Assembly (NCBI GenBank): GCA_900470805.1
Contig: UCCA01000003.1
Span: 186,001-250,000, forward strand
Origin: Hyphomicrobiales bacterium
GTDB taxonomy: Bacteria > Pseudomonadota > Alphaproteobacteria > Rhizobiales > Rhizobiaceae
Length of the DNA stretch: 64,000 bases
Reading direction: 5' to 3'
The notes under the pieces are model-generated. The model saw only the letters and a list, made by a program, of their open reading frames with translations. It made no database searches and had not been told where the DNA came from. The translations under genes were made by a program, and so were the position numbers. Shown here piece by piece: positions 44,247-53,519 of the stretch. The number at the start of each line of letters is the position of its first letter. Within the stretch, counting starts at the first letter, position 1.

Positions 44247-45425
44247 ATGAAACTGCTTGAAACATACATATTGAGGCGCGTGGGCCAGATGTTTCTGGTC
44301 GCCCTATTGCCGGTGCTCGCGATCATATGGACGACGCAAGTGCTGCAGCGCATTAATCTGGTGACGGATAGCGGGCAGTCGGTCGGTTCGTTCGCCAAGC
44401 TTGCAACGTTGATCCTGCCCTCGATCATTCCCGTCGTCTTGCCGTTCGCACTGGTTATCGCCGTTACCCAGACGCTGACGACCATGAACAACGATTCGGA
44501 GCTGGCCGTCATCGACGCAGCCGGCGCGCGCCGCAGCATCATCTGGCGGCCGATCATTCTTCTCGCAGCCGTCGTTAGTGTTTTCTCCTTTTTCGTCGAC
44601 AACGTCGTTGAACCGAAAGCCAAGACCGCCGTAAGGCAAATGGTTGCAGCAGCTTACGCCGATCTTCTGTCGACGGTTATCGAGGAAAAGAACTTTCGCC
44701 GAATCGACACCGGCCTCTACGTGCAGATTTCCGAGCGCCTTGCCGGCCGCGTTCTCAAGGGTCTGTTCGTCGTCGACGAACGCGATCCCGCTTTCGAACT
44801 GATCTATTATGCCCGAGAAGGCGCCGTGGACGAAAAGGGCACCTCGCTGATCATGCATGATGGCGAAGTCCACCGGAAAACGCCGGCCGGCGACGTCTCC
44901 GTCATCCGATTCGATTCCTATTCCTTCGACCTGTCCGATCTCACTCAGAACAAGGGACAGTCCACGCTTCGCGCATCGGATCGTGAGCTGCCGTTCCTCC
45001 TCAATCCGGATCCGAACGACAAGGACTACATTTCCAAACCGGGCAACTATCGCGCCGAGCTGCACCGACGATTGACGGATTGGCTGCTGCCCATGGTGTA
45101 TGCGCTGATTTCGCTGGCAATTGCCGGTGACGCGCGATCTCATCGCGAGGCGCGGCTGCATCCGATGGTGTCGGCACTGGTCATGGCCTTTGTCGTGCGC
45201 TGGGCGACGTTCTATGCCGCCAACCAGATCGACGACAGACCAATTTACATCGCCGTTCTGTATGCCATTCCGATCGTTATCAGCATAACGTCCGTGGCGT
45301 CGCTTATCCTCCACAGGCGGGTATCGCTGGTGGGCTTCGTGGCCAATCAAGTCGTTGCACTCTGGCGCAAGGTCCAGCAGCGACTTCCAAAGTCCGCCGG
45401 CCCCTCGGCAGGAGGTCGCGGATGA
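44247..45425 (+). CDS. lptF: LPS export ABC transporter permease LptF
   Basis: LptF, LptG and the ATPase LptB extract LPS from the inner membrane and pass it to LptC. The 392-residue protein starts MKLLETYILRRVGQMFL, has six predicted membrane segments (three at each end) and a central periplasmic beta-jellyroll domain (about 145-275), the LptF/G layout. ATG at 44247 follows AAGGG; the frame extends to 44142 but those residues do not match the family. The last bases overlap lptG (ATGA at 45422-45425). It follows a PAP2 phosphatase by about 100 bases. Confidence 0.95.
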   Translation: MKLLETYILRRVGQMFLVALLPVLAIIWTTQVLQRINLVTDSGQSVGSFAKLATLILPSIIPVVLPFALVIAVTQTLTTMNNDSELAVIDAAGARRSIIWRPIILLAAVVSVFSFFVDNVVEPKAKTAVRQMVAAAYADLLSTVIEEKNFRRIDTGLYVQISERLAGRVLKGLFVVDERDPAFELIYYAREGAVDEKGTSLIMHDGEVHRKTPAGDVSVIRFDSYSFDLSDLTQNKGQSTLRASDRELPFLLNPDPNDKDYISKPGNYRAELHRRLTDWLLPMVYALISLAIAGDARSHREARLHPMVSALVMAFVVRWATFYAANQIDDRPIYIAVLYAIPIVISITSVASLILHRRVSLVGFVANQVVALWRKVQQRLPKSAGPSAGGRG

Positions 45426-46510
45426 TATTCGGAACTCTCGGGCGCTACTTCTTCCGCCGCTACCTGATGACCACGATGTGGTTCTTCCTGGGTGTGATTG
45501 GCATTGTCTATCTCGTCGATTTCAGCGAGACGGCCAGCCGCATGTCGGGTCTGCCCGGCTATACGGTGACCAGCGGTCTGCTGATGACGGCGGTGCGTCT
45601 GCCGTTGATCATGCAACAGACGGTGCCGTTCATCGCTCTCTTCGTCGGGATGACGGTGCTGATCGGGCTGAACCGCAAATACGAATTGGTCGTAACGCGC
45701 GCGGCAGGCATTTCCGTATGGCAGTTCATGTCGCCGTTCATCGTCGGCTCGTTCCTGCTCGGCATCGGCGTCATGACGGTGCTCAATCCGCTTGCAGCCT
45801 GGGGACAGCGACAGGCATCCGCCGTCGAAAGCAACTGGCGCGGCAATGATGGCTCGACCAGCAATGCGCCGGAGGTTCCGTGGATCCGCCAGATCAGCGG
45901 TCAGGATGACGTGATCATTGGTGCGCACAAGGTTCTGGAGGATGGAACGCTGCTCGTCGATGCGGTGCTTATGCACTTCGATTCGAGCAATCACATCATG
46001 CTCAGGCAGGATGCGGCGTCCGCAAAGTTGGAAGATGGTTACTGGCTTCTTAAGAACGTTATCGAGCGTCGGCCCGGCGAAATCGCACAGCGTAAGGATG
46101 AGGTACAGGTCCGTACCAATTTGAAACGGGATTTCGTCGAACAGAGGCTCACCGCCCCTGAAACCATTGCATTTTTCGATCTCTCGAGCCGAATCGAAGC
46201 AGCCAAATCATTTGGCATTTCGACCAAGGCTCTGGAGACTCAATTCCACTCGTTGTTGTCCCAACCACTGCTCCTCGTTGCAATGACTCTCATTGCTGCA
46301 ACAGTGTCCCTAAAATTTAGCCGGTTCAACCAATCGCGGTCCGTGATTCTGGGTGGAATCCTGTCAGGCTTCGTGCTTTATGTGATCACCGTGCTTGTGA
46401 AAGCATTCGGAAGCAGTGGGGTTGTCCCGCCTTTCGTGGCAACGTGGATTCCGGTCACCGTCGCCTTGGCTTTGGGTGCAACAATTCTGCTTCATCAGGA
46501 GGATGGCTAG
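45422..46510 (+). CDS. lptG: LPS export ABC transporter permease LptG
   Basis: Second permease of the LptB2FG extractor. It has 362 residues with three N-terminal and three C-terminal membrane segments and a periplasmic domain between. The start MIFGTLGRYFFRRYLMT is typical of LptG. It overlaps lptF by four bases. Its stop TAG shares one base with the GTG start of lptD (46508-46512), so lptF, lptG and lptD form a tightly coupled operon covering both ends of the LPS route: inner-membrane extraction and outer-membrane insertion. Confidence 0.95.
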   Translation: MIFGTLGRYFFRRYLMTTMWFFLGVIGIVYLVDFSETASRMSGLPGYTVTSGLLMTAVRLPLIMQQTVPFIALFVGMTVLIGLNRKYELVVTRAAGISVWQFMSPFIVGSFLLGIGVMTVLNPLAAWGQRQASAVESNWRGNDGSTSNAPEVPWIRQISGQDDVIIGAHKVLEDGTLLVDAVLMHFDSSNHIMLRQDAASAKLEDGYWLLKNVIERRPGEIAQRKDEVQVRTNLKRDFVEQRLTAPETIAFFDLSSRIEAAKSFGISTKALETQFHSLLSQPLLLVAMTLIAATVSLKFSRFNQSRSVILGGILSGFVLYVITVLVKAFGSSGVVPPFVATWIPVTVALALGATILLHQEDG

Positions 46511-48852
46511 TGGCGGCAGGCAACCGCAAAAGTGTTCGTAAGCAGTTGGTTGCCCTGTTCGCAGGCGTAGCCATGTGTGGCTATACCGGCAATATTCCTG
46601 TCGCCATCGCACAAGACGCTTTGCAAAACATGAAGCCCAACGTCTCGAAAGAAGCCAAGATGCTTCTGTCGGCGAACGAGCTTCTTTATAACAAGGACGC
46701 GCAGATCGTTTCGGCTGTCGGCGGTGTACAGATCAACTACGCCGGCTACAAAATGGTGTCGCAGCGGGTCGAGTACAATCAGCAGACCGGCCGGATGATG
46801 GCGCTCGGCAACGTCGAGCTCGTCAGCCCAGACGGCACGCGCATGTATGCCGACAAGCTCGATATCACCGACGACTTCGCCGACGGCTTCATCAATTCGC
46901 TCCGAATCGAAACCATCGACAACACCCGCATCGTTGCCGAAACCGGCCAGCGGGTCGGTGGCACGGAGATGATTCTCAACAAGGGCGTCTATACCGCCTG
47001 TCTGCCCTGCGCCGAGACCCCGTCGAAGCCTCCTTTCTGGCAGGTCAAGGCTGAGCGCGTCATCCAGAACGGCGAGAAGCACACGATTCGCCTTGAGCAC
47101 GCCCGCATGGAACTGCTCGGCCACCCGATTGCCTATGTCCCCTGGCTTGAAGTTCCCGACAACACGGTGAAGCGCAAGTCCGGCTTCCTGTTCCCGAGCT
47201 TTGTTACCGCGCAGAATCTCGGCTTCGGTCTGGCCGTCCCCTATTACTACGTCATCTCGCCCAGCATGGATGCGACGGTGACCGGCACCGGGTTCACCAC
47301 CCAGGGCGTTCTTGGCGATGCCGAATTCCGGCAGCGTTTCGAGAACGGCACGCATACGTTGCGGATTGCCGGCATCAGCCAGATGAACACCAATCGGTTC
47401 ACAGCTGGAACGAGCGACGCCGAGAACGATGCGCGCGGGATGATCGCCTCCAAGGGTGATTTCAAGATCAATCCGCGTTGGTCGTTCGGCTGGGACGTCA
47501 TGGCGCAGAGCGACAACAACTTCGCCTACACCTACAAGCTGAAGGGCTACAACAATTCGACGCAGACCAATCAGGTTTACCTTACCGGTCTCGGCAAGCG
47601 CAATTACTTCGATCTGCGCTCGTTCTATTTCGACGTGCAGGACGCGGACCCGGACAGCAAGGCCGAAAAGAAACAGGCGATCGTCTATCCGGTGATGGAC
47701 TATCACTACGTCGCGCCGCAGCCGCTGGCGGGTGGCGAACTTTCGGCTGACGTGAACTTCACGAACATCTCTCGTGGCCGCGAAGACTTCTACGACGTCG
47801 CCGGGTTTGACCGCTACAGAGGACTGAAGGGCCAGACGTCGCGTCTGACCGGTGAACTGACGTGGCAACGCACGTTCGTCACGCCTGAAGGCCTGCTGAT
47901 CACGCCGCTTCTGTCGGGCCGTGGAGACGCCTTCGCGCTCAACATGGACGACCCTGCGGGTTATGCCGGTGGCTACGACAACGGCGACGCCGCAACCCGT
48001 GGCATGGTCACGGCCGGCCTTGAGATGCGCTATCCGATCCTGGGCACGACAGCCAACAGCACGCATCTGTTCGAACCGATCATGCAGATCTATGCGCGCC
48101 CCAACGAATCGCTCGCCGGCGCGCTGCCCAACGAAGACGCGCAGAGCTTCGTGTTCGACGCGACCAACCTGTTCAATCGCGACAAGTTCTCGGGCTATGA
48201 CCGCATCGAAGGCGGCACGCGCGCCAACGTCGGCTTCCAGTACACCGGAACCTTCGATAACGGCTACAAGCTGCACGGCATCTTCGGCCAGTCCTATCAG
48301 CTGGCGGGTACCAATTCGTTTGCCACGGACGACCTAGTCAACGTCGGCGCCGATTCCGGCCTGGAAACGACGCGGTCGGACTATGTCGGTCTCGGCGGCG
48401 TCGAGACCCCGGGTGGATTTGCGTTCGCTGCTTCCTATCGTCTCGATGAAAAGAGCCTCGAACTGCGCCGCGGCGACCTGACGGCCGGCTTCCAGACCGA
48501 TACGTTCCAGAGCCAGCTTCTCTACACCCATGTCTCGGCGCAGCCTGAATATGGCTACGAAGAGGACAATGACGAGATCCAGACGAAGGCGACCGTCAAG
48601 TTCAAGGACTACTGGTCGATCTTCGGCGGCGTTGCCTACGACCTGAACGAAAACATGGTCACAAGACAGACGATCGGCCTCACCTACGAAGACGAGTGCA
48701 CGATCTTCACGATCGCCTATTCCGACAAGCGGGACACCAGTTCCGAATCGGCAAGCGACTGGACGATTGGCGCGCGTCTGACGTTCCGTACGCTCGGCGA
48801 CATCAACGTCGGCGATGTCGGGACCACGAATTCGAACATCTACAGCAACTGA
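46510..48852 (+). CDS. lptD: LPS assembly outer-membrane protein LptD
   Basis: LptD, with the lipoprotein LptE, inserts LPS into the outer leaflet of the outer membrane. The protein is 780 residues. GTG at 46510 is the start, with AGGAGG at 46498-46503. A signal peptide (about 35 residues) precedes the N-terminal OstA/jellyroll domain (about 45-170, for example LLSANELLYNKDAQIVSAVGGVQ), then a long beta-barrel domain. Mature cysteines are only C164, C167 (TACLPC) and C730 (YEDEC), not the four-cysteine pattern of E. coli LptD, so disulfide maturation must differ. Translation is coupled to lptG. Confidence 0.95.
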   Translation: MAAGNRKSVRKQLVALFAGVAMCGYTGNIPVAIAQDALQNMKPNVSKEAKMLLSANELLYNKDAQIVSAVGGVQINYAGYKMVSQRVEYNQQTGRMMALGNVELVSPDGTRMYADKLDITDDFADGFINSLRIETIDNTRIVAETGQRVGGTEMILNKGVYTACLPCAETPSKPPFWQVKAERVIQNGEKHTIRLEHARMELLGHPIAYVPWLEVPDNTVKRKSGFLFPSFVTAQNLGFGLAVPYYYVISPSMDATVTGTGFTTQGVLGDAEFRQRFENGTHTLRIAGISQMNTNRFTAGTSDAENDARGMIASKGDFKINPRWSFGWDVMAQSDNNFAYTYKLKGYNNSTQTNQVYLTGLGKRNYFDLRSFYFDVQDADPDSKAEKKQAIVYPVMDYHYVAPQPLAGGELSADVNFTNISRGREDFYDVAGFDRYRGLKGQTSRLTGELTWQRTFVTPEGLLITPLLSGRGDAFALNMDDPAGYAGGYDNGDAATRGMVTAGLEMRYPILGTTANSTHLFEPIMQIYARPNESLAGALPNEDAQSFVFDATNLFNRDKFSGYDRIEGGTRANVGFQYTGTFDNGYKLHGIFGQSYQLAGTNSFATDDLVNVGADSGLETTRSDYVGLGGVETPGGFAFAASYRLDEKSLELRRGDLTAGFQTDTFQSQLLYTHVSAQPEYGYEEDNDEIQTKATVKFKDYWSIFGGVAYDLNENMVTRQTIGLTYEDECTIFTIAYSDKRDTSSESASDWTIGARLTFRTLGDINVGDVGTTNSNIYSN

Positions 48853-48864
48853 CGGGTTTGCAGC

Positions 48865-49016
48865 GCGGCGAAAGAAGGAAGCCTTTCTTTCGCCGCAACG
48901 CTATGCAGGACATTGTGCCAGTGGATATCTGGAGCATGGGCCGCGTCTGTGGAGACGCAACGCATGCTTGATGTTATCTCCATAAGACAGGCGCGCCGCG
49001 ATATGATAGCGCGGCG
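48865..49016 (+). promoter_or_regulatory. Two GC-rich hairpins in the lptD-SurA spacer
   Basis: A hairpin with a 14-15 base stem, GCGGCGAAAGAAGG with CCTTTCTTTCGCCGC (48865-48878 and 48882-48896, one bulged base), starts 12 bases after lptD. A second, CGCCGCG/CGCGGCG (48994-49000 and 49010-49016), lies 20 bases before the next start codon. Neither has a T-run. They may stabilise or process the mRNA. Confidence 0.5.
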
Positions 49017-49036
49017 TCATTGGGAAGGGTCGTTAG

Positions 49037-49987
49037 ATGATTGGCGCCAAGAAAACAGTAAGAACAATGATCCTCGGCGCGGCTTTTGCCATGCTGGCAG
49101 GCTTGGTGATCCCGCAGGCCGGGGCGGCGTTCGCGGCCAGTGAGGTCAGAGTGGTCGTCAACGGCACGGCAATCACCAGCGGCGACGTCGCCAAGCGCCA
49201 GGCATTCCTCAAGCTGCAGCGCCAGAAGGCTGATGCGAAGGCGGCGGAAGACCAGCTTGTAGAGCAGATGCTGAAGCAGCAGGAAATCGCCCGCGTTCGC
49301 ATGTCGGTGTCCAAGGAAGATGTCGATGCGTCGTTCGGACGGTTTGCGAGCGGCAACAAGCTTAGCACCGCGCAGATGACCCAGATCCTCAACCAGGCCG
49401 GCGTCGGCGTCGATCACTTCAAGGCGTTCATCGCCGTGCAGATGAGCTGGCCGCGACTGGTCAACGCCCGGTACGGGGCAAGCAACAAGATGTCGAACTC
49501 CGATCTGGTCCAGCGGATGATGGAGAACAACAAGCAGAAGCCGGAAACCACCGAGTACATTCTGCAGCAGATGATCTTCGTCGTTCCAGCCAGCAAGAAG
49601 GGCATCGTCGGCAAGCGCAAGAGCGAGGCGGAAGCATCGCGCTCGAAGTATCCGGGCTGCGAGCAGGCCAAGGTTTTCGCCGCAACGATGCGCGATGTAT
49701 CGGTGCGTGATCTCGGCCGCATGCTGGCCCCCGAGCTGCCGCCGGAATGGAAGCCGCTCGTCGAGCAGGCCAAGGGAAATACGACGGCAACGCGCGTGAC
49801 CGACAAGGGTGTCGAATACCTGGCCATCTGCAGCCAGCGTCAGGTTTCCGACGACCAGGCGGCAGAGATGGTTTTCCGTCAGGAAGATCTGGCGAATGCC
49901 AAGGGTAAGGACGCCGCGCCTGAGAACGCCAATTCCACGAAATACATCGCAGAACTGCGCAAGAAGGCGCAGATCCTGCGCCCCTGA
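49037..49987 (+). CDS. SurA-like periplasmic chaperone (SurA N-terminal domain)
   Basis: SurA proteins guide outer-membrane proteins such as LptD across the periplasm. The 316-residue protein has a signal peptide (cut near AAFAASE) and a SurA N-terminal chaperone domain (VRVVVNGTAITSGDVAKRQAFLKL), in which the typical helices follow. A clear parvulin-type PPIase domain with its usual residues is not seen; the C-terminal part (LQQMIFVVP...YLAICSQRQV) is a degenerate version, so it is likely a chaperone without isomerase activity. The location just after lptD is the usual surA site. pdxA starts six bases downstream. Confidence 0.85.
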   Translation: MIGAKKTVRTMILGAAFAMLAGLVIPQAGAAFAASEVRVVVNGTAITSGDVAKRQAFLKLQRQKADAKAAEDQLVEQMLKQQEIARVRMSVSKEDVDASFGRFASGNKLSTAQMTQILNQAGVGVDHFKAFIAVQMSWPRLVNARYGASNKMSNSDLVQRMMENNKQKPETTEYILQQMIFVVPASKKGIVGKRKSEAEASRSKYPGCEQAKVFAATMRDVSVRDLGRMLAPELPPEWKPLVEQAKGNTTATRVTDKGVEYLAICSQRQVSDDQAAEMVFRQEDLANAKGKDAAPENANSTKYIAELRKKAQILRP

Positions 49988-49993
49988 GGGTTC

Positions 49994-51019
49994 ATGACGG
50001 TATCATTCTCGCGTCCTCTCGCTCTTAGCCAGGGCGATCCAGCAGGGATCGGCCCTGATGTCACCCTGATGGCGTGGCTGCAGAGACGCGAGCTTGGCTT
50101 GCCTCCCTTCCTGTTCATCGGCGATCCTGCCGTGCTTGCCAGCAGGGCGCGGATGCTCGATCTGACCGCGCCGATCCGCGAAACGGATTGCGCCGGTGCT
50201 GCGGCCGCGTTTGCTGATGCGCTGCCTGTCCTGCCAATCCCAGCGGGTGTGGAGGTGATCGCGGGCGAAGCCCATGTCGCCACCGCCCGTGGGACGATTG
50301 CGGCGATCGAAGAGGCGGTTTCGCTGACAATATCGGGCCAAGCGCTCGGCGTCGTTACCAACCCGATCGCCAAATCCGTGCTCTACGAGAGCGGCTTCCG
50401 CTTTCCCGGACATACCGAATTTCTGGCGGAACTGGCAAAGCGGGCGACCGGCAAGCCGGTCACGCCTGTCATGCTGCTGGCTGGCCCCAAGCTGCGGGCC
50501 ATTCCGGTGACAATCCACATTCCCATCAAGGATGTGCCGCAGGCGCTGACCGCCGAGCTGATCATCGAGACCTGCCGGATCGCTCATGCCGATCTCGTAC
50601 AGCGTTTTGGGATACAGAACCCTCGCCTGGCCGTTGCCGGTCTCAATCCGCATGCGGGGGAAGACGGCGCGATCGGCAAGGAAGATCAGACAGTCATCCA
50701 TCCCGCCATCCAGTTCCTGCGCTCCGAGGGCATCGATGCGATCGGTCCCCTGCCCGCCGACACGATGTTCCATGATCAGGCGCGTGCGCGCTACGATGTG
50801 GCGATCTGCATGTATCACGACCAGGCGCTGATCCCAGCCAAGGCGTTGGGCTTCGACGATGCCGTCAACGTCACGCTCGGGCTGCCCTTCATCCGCACCT
50901 CGCCCGACCACGGCACCGCCTTCGGTATTGCCGGCAAGGGACTGGCGCGCGAAAGCAGCCTGGTCGCGGCGCTGAAGCTTGCCGCCCAGCTCGGCCGCGT
51001 CGCCGAGGCCAGCCGCTGA
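49994..51019 (+). CDS. pdxA: 4-hydroxythreonine-4-phosphate dehydrogenase
   Basis: PdxA oxidises 4-phosphohydroxy-L-threonine in the DXP-dependent vitamin B6 pathway, using NAD and a divalent metal. It has 341 residues. Landmarks are [14 protein letters not shown] at the start, [26 protein letters not shown] (substrate and metal histidine), [16 protein letters not shown] and [15 protein letters not shown] with the metal-binding His. The six-base gap from the SurA-like gene and the one-base overlap with rsmA (TGATG at 51017-51021) show a conserved surA-pdxA-ksgA operon. Confidence 0.96.
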   Translation: MTVSFSRPLALSQGDPAGIGPDVTLMAWLQRRELGLPPFLFIGDPAVLASRARMLDLTAPIRETDCAGAAAAFADALPVLPIPAGVEVIAGEAHVATARGTIAAIEEAVSLTISGQALGVVTNPIAKSVLYESGFRFPGHTEFLAELAKRATGKPVTPVMLLAGPKLRAIPVTIHIPIKDVPQALTAELIIETCRIAHADLVQRFGIQNPRLAVAGLNPHAGEDGAIGKEDQTVIHPAIQFLRSEGIDAIGPLPADTMFHDQARARYDVAICMYHDQALIPAKALGFDDAVNVTLGLPFIRTSPDHGTAFGIAGKGLARESSLVAALKLAAQLGRVAEASR

Positions 51020-51846
51020 TGGCCGCACTCGACGGGCTGCCGCCGCTCGGCGACGTCATCCGGCGTCATGGTCTGGATGCCCGCAAGGCGCTCGGCCAGA
51101 ATTTCATTCTCGATCTCAACCTGACGCAGAAGGTTGCCCGGACGGCCGGCTCGCTGGAAGATGCCACCGTGTTCGAAGTCGGCCCCGGCCCCGGCGGCCT
51201 GACCCGCGCAATCCTGGCGCTCGGCGCCAAGAAAGTGATCGCCATCGAACGCGATCCACGCTGCCTGCCGGCGCTGGCCGAAGTGTCGGCGCATTATCCC
51301 GGCCGGCTCGAGGTCATCGAAGGCGACGCGCTGGAGACGGATTTCGAGGCGCTGGCGCCAGAGGGGCCGGTCAAGATCATCGCCAACCTTCCCTACAATG
51401 TCGGCACCCAACTGCTGGTCAACTGGCTGCTGCCGAAGCAGTGGCCGCCGTTCTGGCAGTCGCTGACGCTGATGTTCCAGAAGGAAGTCGGCCAGCGGAT
51501 CGTTGCCGACGAGGACGACGACCATTATGGACGGCTGGGTGTGCTCTGCGGCTGGCGTACGAATGCACACATGGCCTTCGACATCCCGCCGCAGGCATTC
51601 ACGCCTCCGCCCAAGGTGACGTCAACGGTGGTCCACCTGACGCCGAACGAGAATCCGATCCCCTGCTCTGTTGCCAATCTTGAGAAGGTGACGCAGGCGG
51701 CATTCGGCCAGCGCCGCAAAATGCTGCGCCAGAGCCTCAAGCCGATTGGTGGGGAACGGCTGCTGGAGAAGGCAGGCATCGACCCGCAGCGACGCGCCGA
51801 GACGCTTTCGGTGGAAGAGTTCTGCCTGTTGGCGAACAGCCTATAA
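51019..51846 (+). CDS. rsmA: 16S rRNA (adenine1518/1519-N6)-dimethyltransferase (KsgA)
   Basis: Dimethylates two adenines in the 3' end of 16S rRNA late in small-subunit assembly. The protein is 275 residues. Motifs are [26 protein letters not shown] (SAM site), EGDALETDF and the catalytic NLPYNVGT. The start codon shares one base with the pdxA stop. It is the last gene of the plus-strand envelope operon; gmk converges from the other side 85 bases away. The gap between contains no clear terminator. Confidence 0.96.
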   Translation: MAALDGLPPLGDVIRRHGLDARKALGQNFILDLNLTQKVARTAGSLEDATVFEVGPGPGGLTRAILALGAKKVIAIERDPRCLPALAEVSAHYPGRLEVIEGDALETDFEALAPEGPVKIIANLPYNVGTQLLVNWLLPKQWPPFWQSLTLMFQKEVGQRIVADEDDDHYGRLGVLCGWRTNAHMAFDIPPQAFTPPPKVTSTVVHLTPNENPIPCSVANLEKVTQAAFGQRRKMLRQSLKPIGGERLLEKAGIDPQRRAETLSVEEFCLLANSL

Positions 51847-51931
51847 GACGGATTGGCGCGGGCGTCGCCGCGCGCGGTTCGCTATATCCGCGAAGCAATG
51901 ACGCCGGCACCTTTCCGGCGCCGGCTTGCCG

Positions 51932-52612
51932 TCAGAGAACGGGCGTTTCTTCGATCAGCTTGGTGACGAAATCAAACATGCCGAAGCGGCGGTCGCGGCG
52001 CAGGCGTTCCGCACGGACGATCGACTGGACCGCCTCGAAAGCGTTGCCGAGGTCGTCGTTGACGATGACGTAGTCATACTCGCGCCAGTGGCCGATTTCG
52101 GCGCGGGAATTGGCAAGACGCGTCGCGATAACCTCTTCCGAATCTTCCGCCCGGCGATGCAGACGCGACTGCAGCTCTGTCATGGTCGGTGGCAGCACGA
52201 AGATCGAGACGATATCGGCCTTCATCTTTTCCTGAAGCTGCTGGGCGCCCTGCCAATCAATGTCGAACAGCATGTCGCGTCCGTCCGCCATGGCGGATTC
52301 GACCGGCTCGCGCGGCGTGCCATAGAAATTGCCGTGCACTTCGGCCCATTCAAGCAACTCGCCGCTCTCGCGCATGCGCTCAAACTGAGGGATCGTCTTG
52401 AAGTGATAGTGGGTACCATCAATCTCGCTTGGACGCTTCGCGCGCGTCGTCACGCTGACCGAGATACCGAGGCTGTGATCATCCCTCAGCAGGCTGGCGG
52501 CAATGGTCGATTTGCCGGCGCCGGAGGGCGACGACAGCACAAGCATAAGGCCGCGCCGCGCGATCTGTGTCACTGCGCTCGACGTTGAGAGGCTCGACGG
52601 GGTCGGGCTCAT
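51932..52612 (-). CDS. gmk: Guanylate kinase
   Basis: Phosphorylates GMP to GDP. The protein is 226 residues, with about 18 extra residues before the core. The P-loop is [10 protein letters not shown], the GMP-binding residues lie in [19 protein letters not shown] and [10 protein letters not shown], and [11 protein letters not shown] is the Walker-B-like strand. ATG at 52612 follows GGAG with six bases of spacing. The upstream yicC stop is three bases away, so yicC and gmk are co-transcribed, as in many bacteria. Confidence 0.96.
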   Translation of the reverse strand: MSPTPSSLSTSSAVTQIARRGLMLVLSSPSGAGKSTIAASLLRDDHSLGISVSVTTRAKRPSEIDGTHYHFKTIPQFERMRESGELLEWAEVHGNFYGTPREPVESAMADGRDMLFDIDWQGAQQLQEKMKADIVSIFVLPPTMTELQSRLHRRAEDSEEVIATRLANSRAEIGHWREYDYVIVNDDLGNAFEAVQSIVRAERLRRDRRFGMFDFVTKLIEETPVL

Positions 52613-52615
52613 GGT

Positions 52616-53503
52616 TCACTCCAGATTCTGTACTTGCTCGCGGAACTGATCGATGATCACCTTCAGCTCAATGCCGGCGGCCGTCACGGCTGCGGCATTG
52701 GACTTTGCGCATATGGTATTCGATTCCCGGTTAAATTCCTGTGCAAGGAAATCGAGCTTTCGCCCGATCGGGCCGCCCTTGCCGAGCAATTCCCGGGTGG
52801 CGACAACATGCGCCTTCAGGCGATCGATCTCTTCGCGCAGATCGGCCTTGGTGGCCAGCAGCGCCGCTTCGGCGTGCAGCCGGTCCTGATCGAATTTGCC
52901 GGATCCATCCATCAGAAGCGCAACCTGTGCCGCCAGCCTTGCGGCGATCTCGCGCGGCGAGCGCGATGGATCGTTCTCGACGACCAGCGCCAGCCGCTCG
53001 ACGATGGCGACCTGATCGAGGAGTACCCGCGACAGCGCGGCCCCTTCGCTCTCACGCATCTGCTTCAGATCCGACAGGGCAAGCGCCAGCCCTTCCATGA
53101 TCTCGGCATCGCGTGCGGCGACTGCCTCGGGGCTGTCTTCGGTTTCGCGGAAATCAATGATGCCACGGATGGCGAGCAGCGTGTCGAGCTTGAGCGGCTC
53201 AGGATCGATGATCCCGGCAAGCTGGTCGCGCAGAGCGAGAACGGTCGCCAGGGCTTCCTGATTGAGCACGCTCTCGAAGCGGTTCTCGCCTGACGAGACC
53301 GACAACGACACCTGCATGTTGCCACGACTGAACTGCTCGCCGGCAAGACGCTTGACGTCATTTTCCAGGCGTTCCAGACCGGGCGGCAGGCGCAGGCGGA
53401 CGTCAAGGCCCTTGCCGTTGACCGAGCGGAGTTCCCATGCCCAGCGCCAGCGGTCGGTGGTGCCCTCGCGCCGCGCAAAACCAGTCATGGACTGCAAAGC
53501 CAT
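52616..53503 (-). CDS. YicC family protein (putative endoribonuclease)
   Basis: A 295-residue YicC/YloC protein; E. coli YicC has been reported as an RNA endonuclease affecting small-RNA decay (family knowledge). The start LQSMTGFARREG and the C-terminus from PIGRKLDFLAQEFNRESNTICAKS are highly typical. Glutamates in the C-terminal DUF1732 part may bind metal. ATG at 53503 has GGAGG in front; the open frame continues to 53680 through the mltG coding end and is not used. It sits between mltG and gmk with very short spacers. Confidence 0.92.
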   Translation of the reverse strand: MALQSMTGFARREGTTDRWRWAWELRSVNGKGLDVRLRLPPGLERLENDVKRLAGEQFSRGNMQVSLSVSSGENRFESVLNQEALATVLALRDQLAGIIDPEPLKLDTLLAIRGIIDFRETEDSPEAVAARDAEIMEGLALALSDLKQMRESEGAALSRVLLDQVAIVERLALVVENDPSRSPREIAARLAAQVALLMDGSGKFDQDRLHAEAALLATKADLREEIDRLKAHVVATRELLGKGGPIGRKLDFLAQEFNRESNTICAKSNAAAVTAAGIELKVIIDQFREQVQNLE

Positions 53504-53519
53504 GGAAGCCTCCGGTAGG

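Noticed and set aside
46507..48276. Open frame of 589 codons opposite lptD
   Set aside because: Antisense of a well-supported LptD; no domain or signal peptide.
41704..49987. Defence island or biosynthetic gene cluster
   Set aside because: All genes here match housekeeping or envelope families in a conserved order; no nuclease-helicase-methylase groups or synthase modules are present.
51897..51930. GC-rich stem between rsmA and gmk as a terminator
   Set aside because: GCCGGC repeats can pair in several ways, but there is no T-run on either strand.
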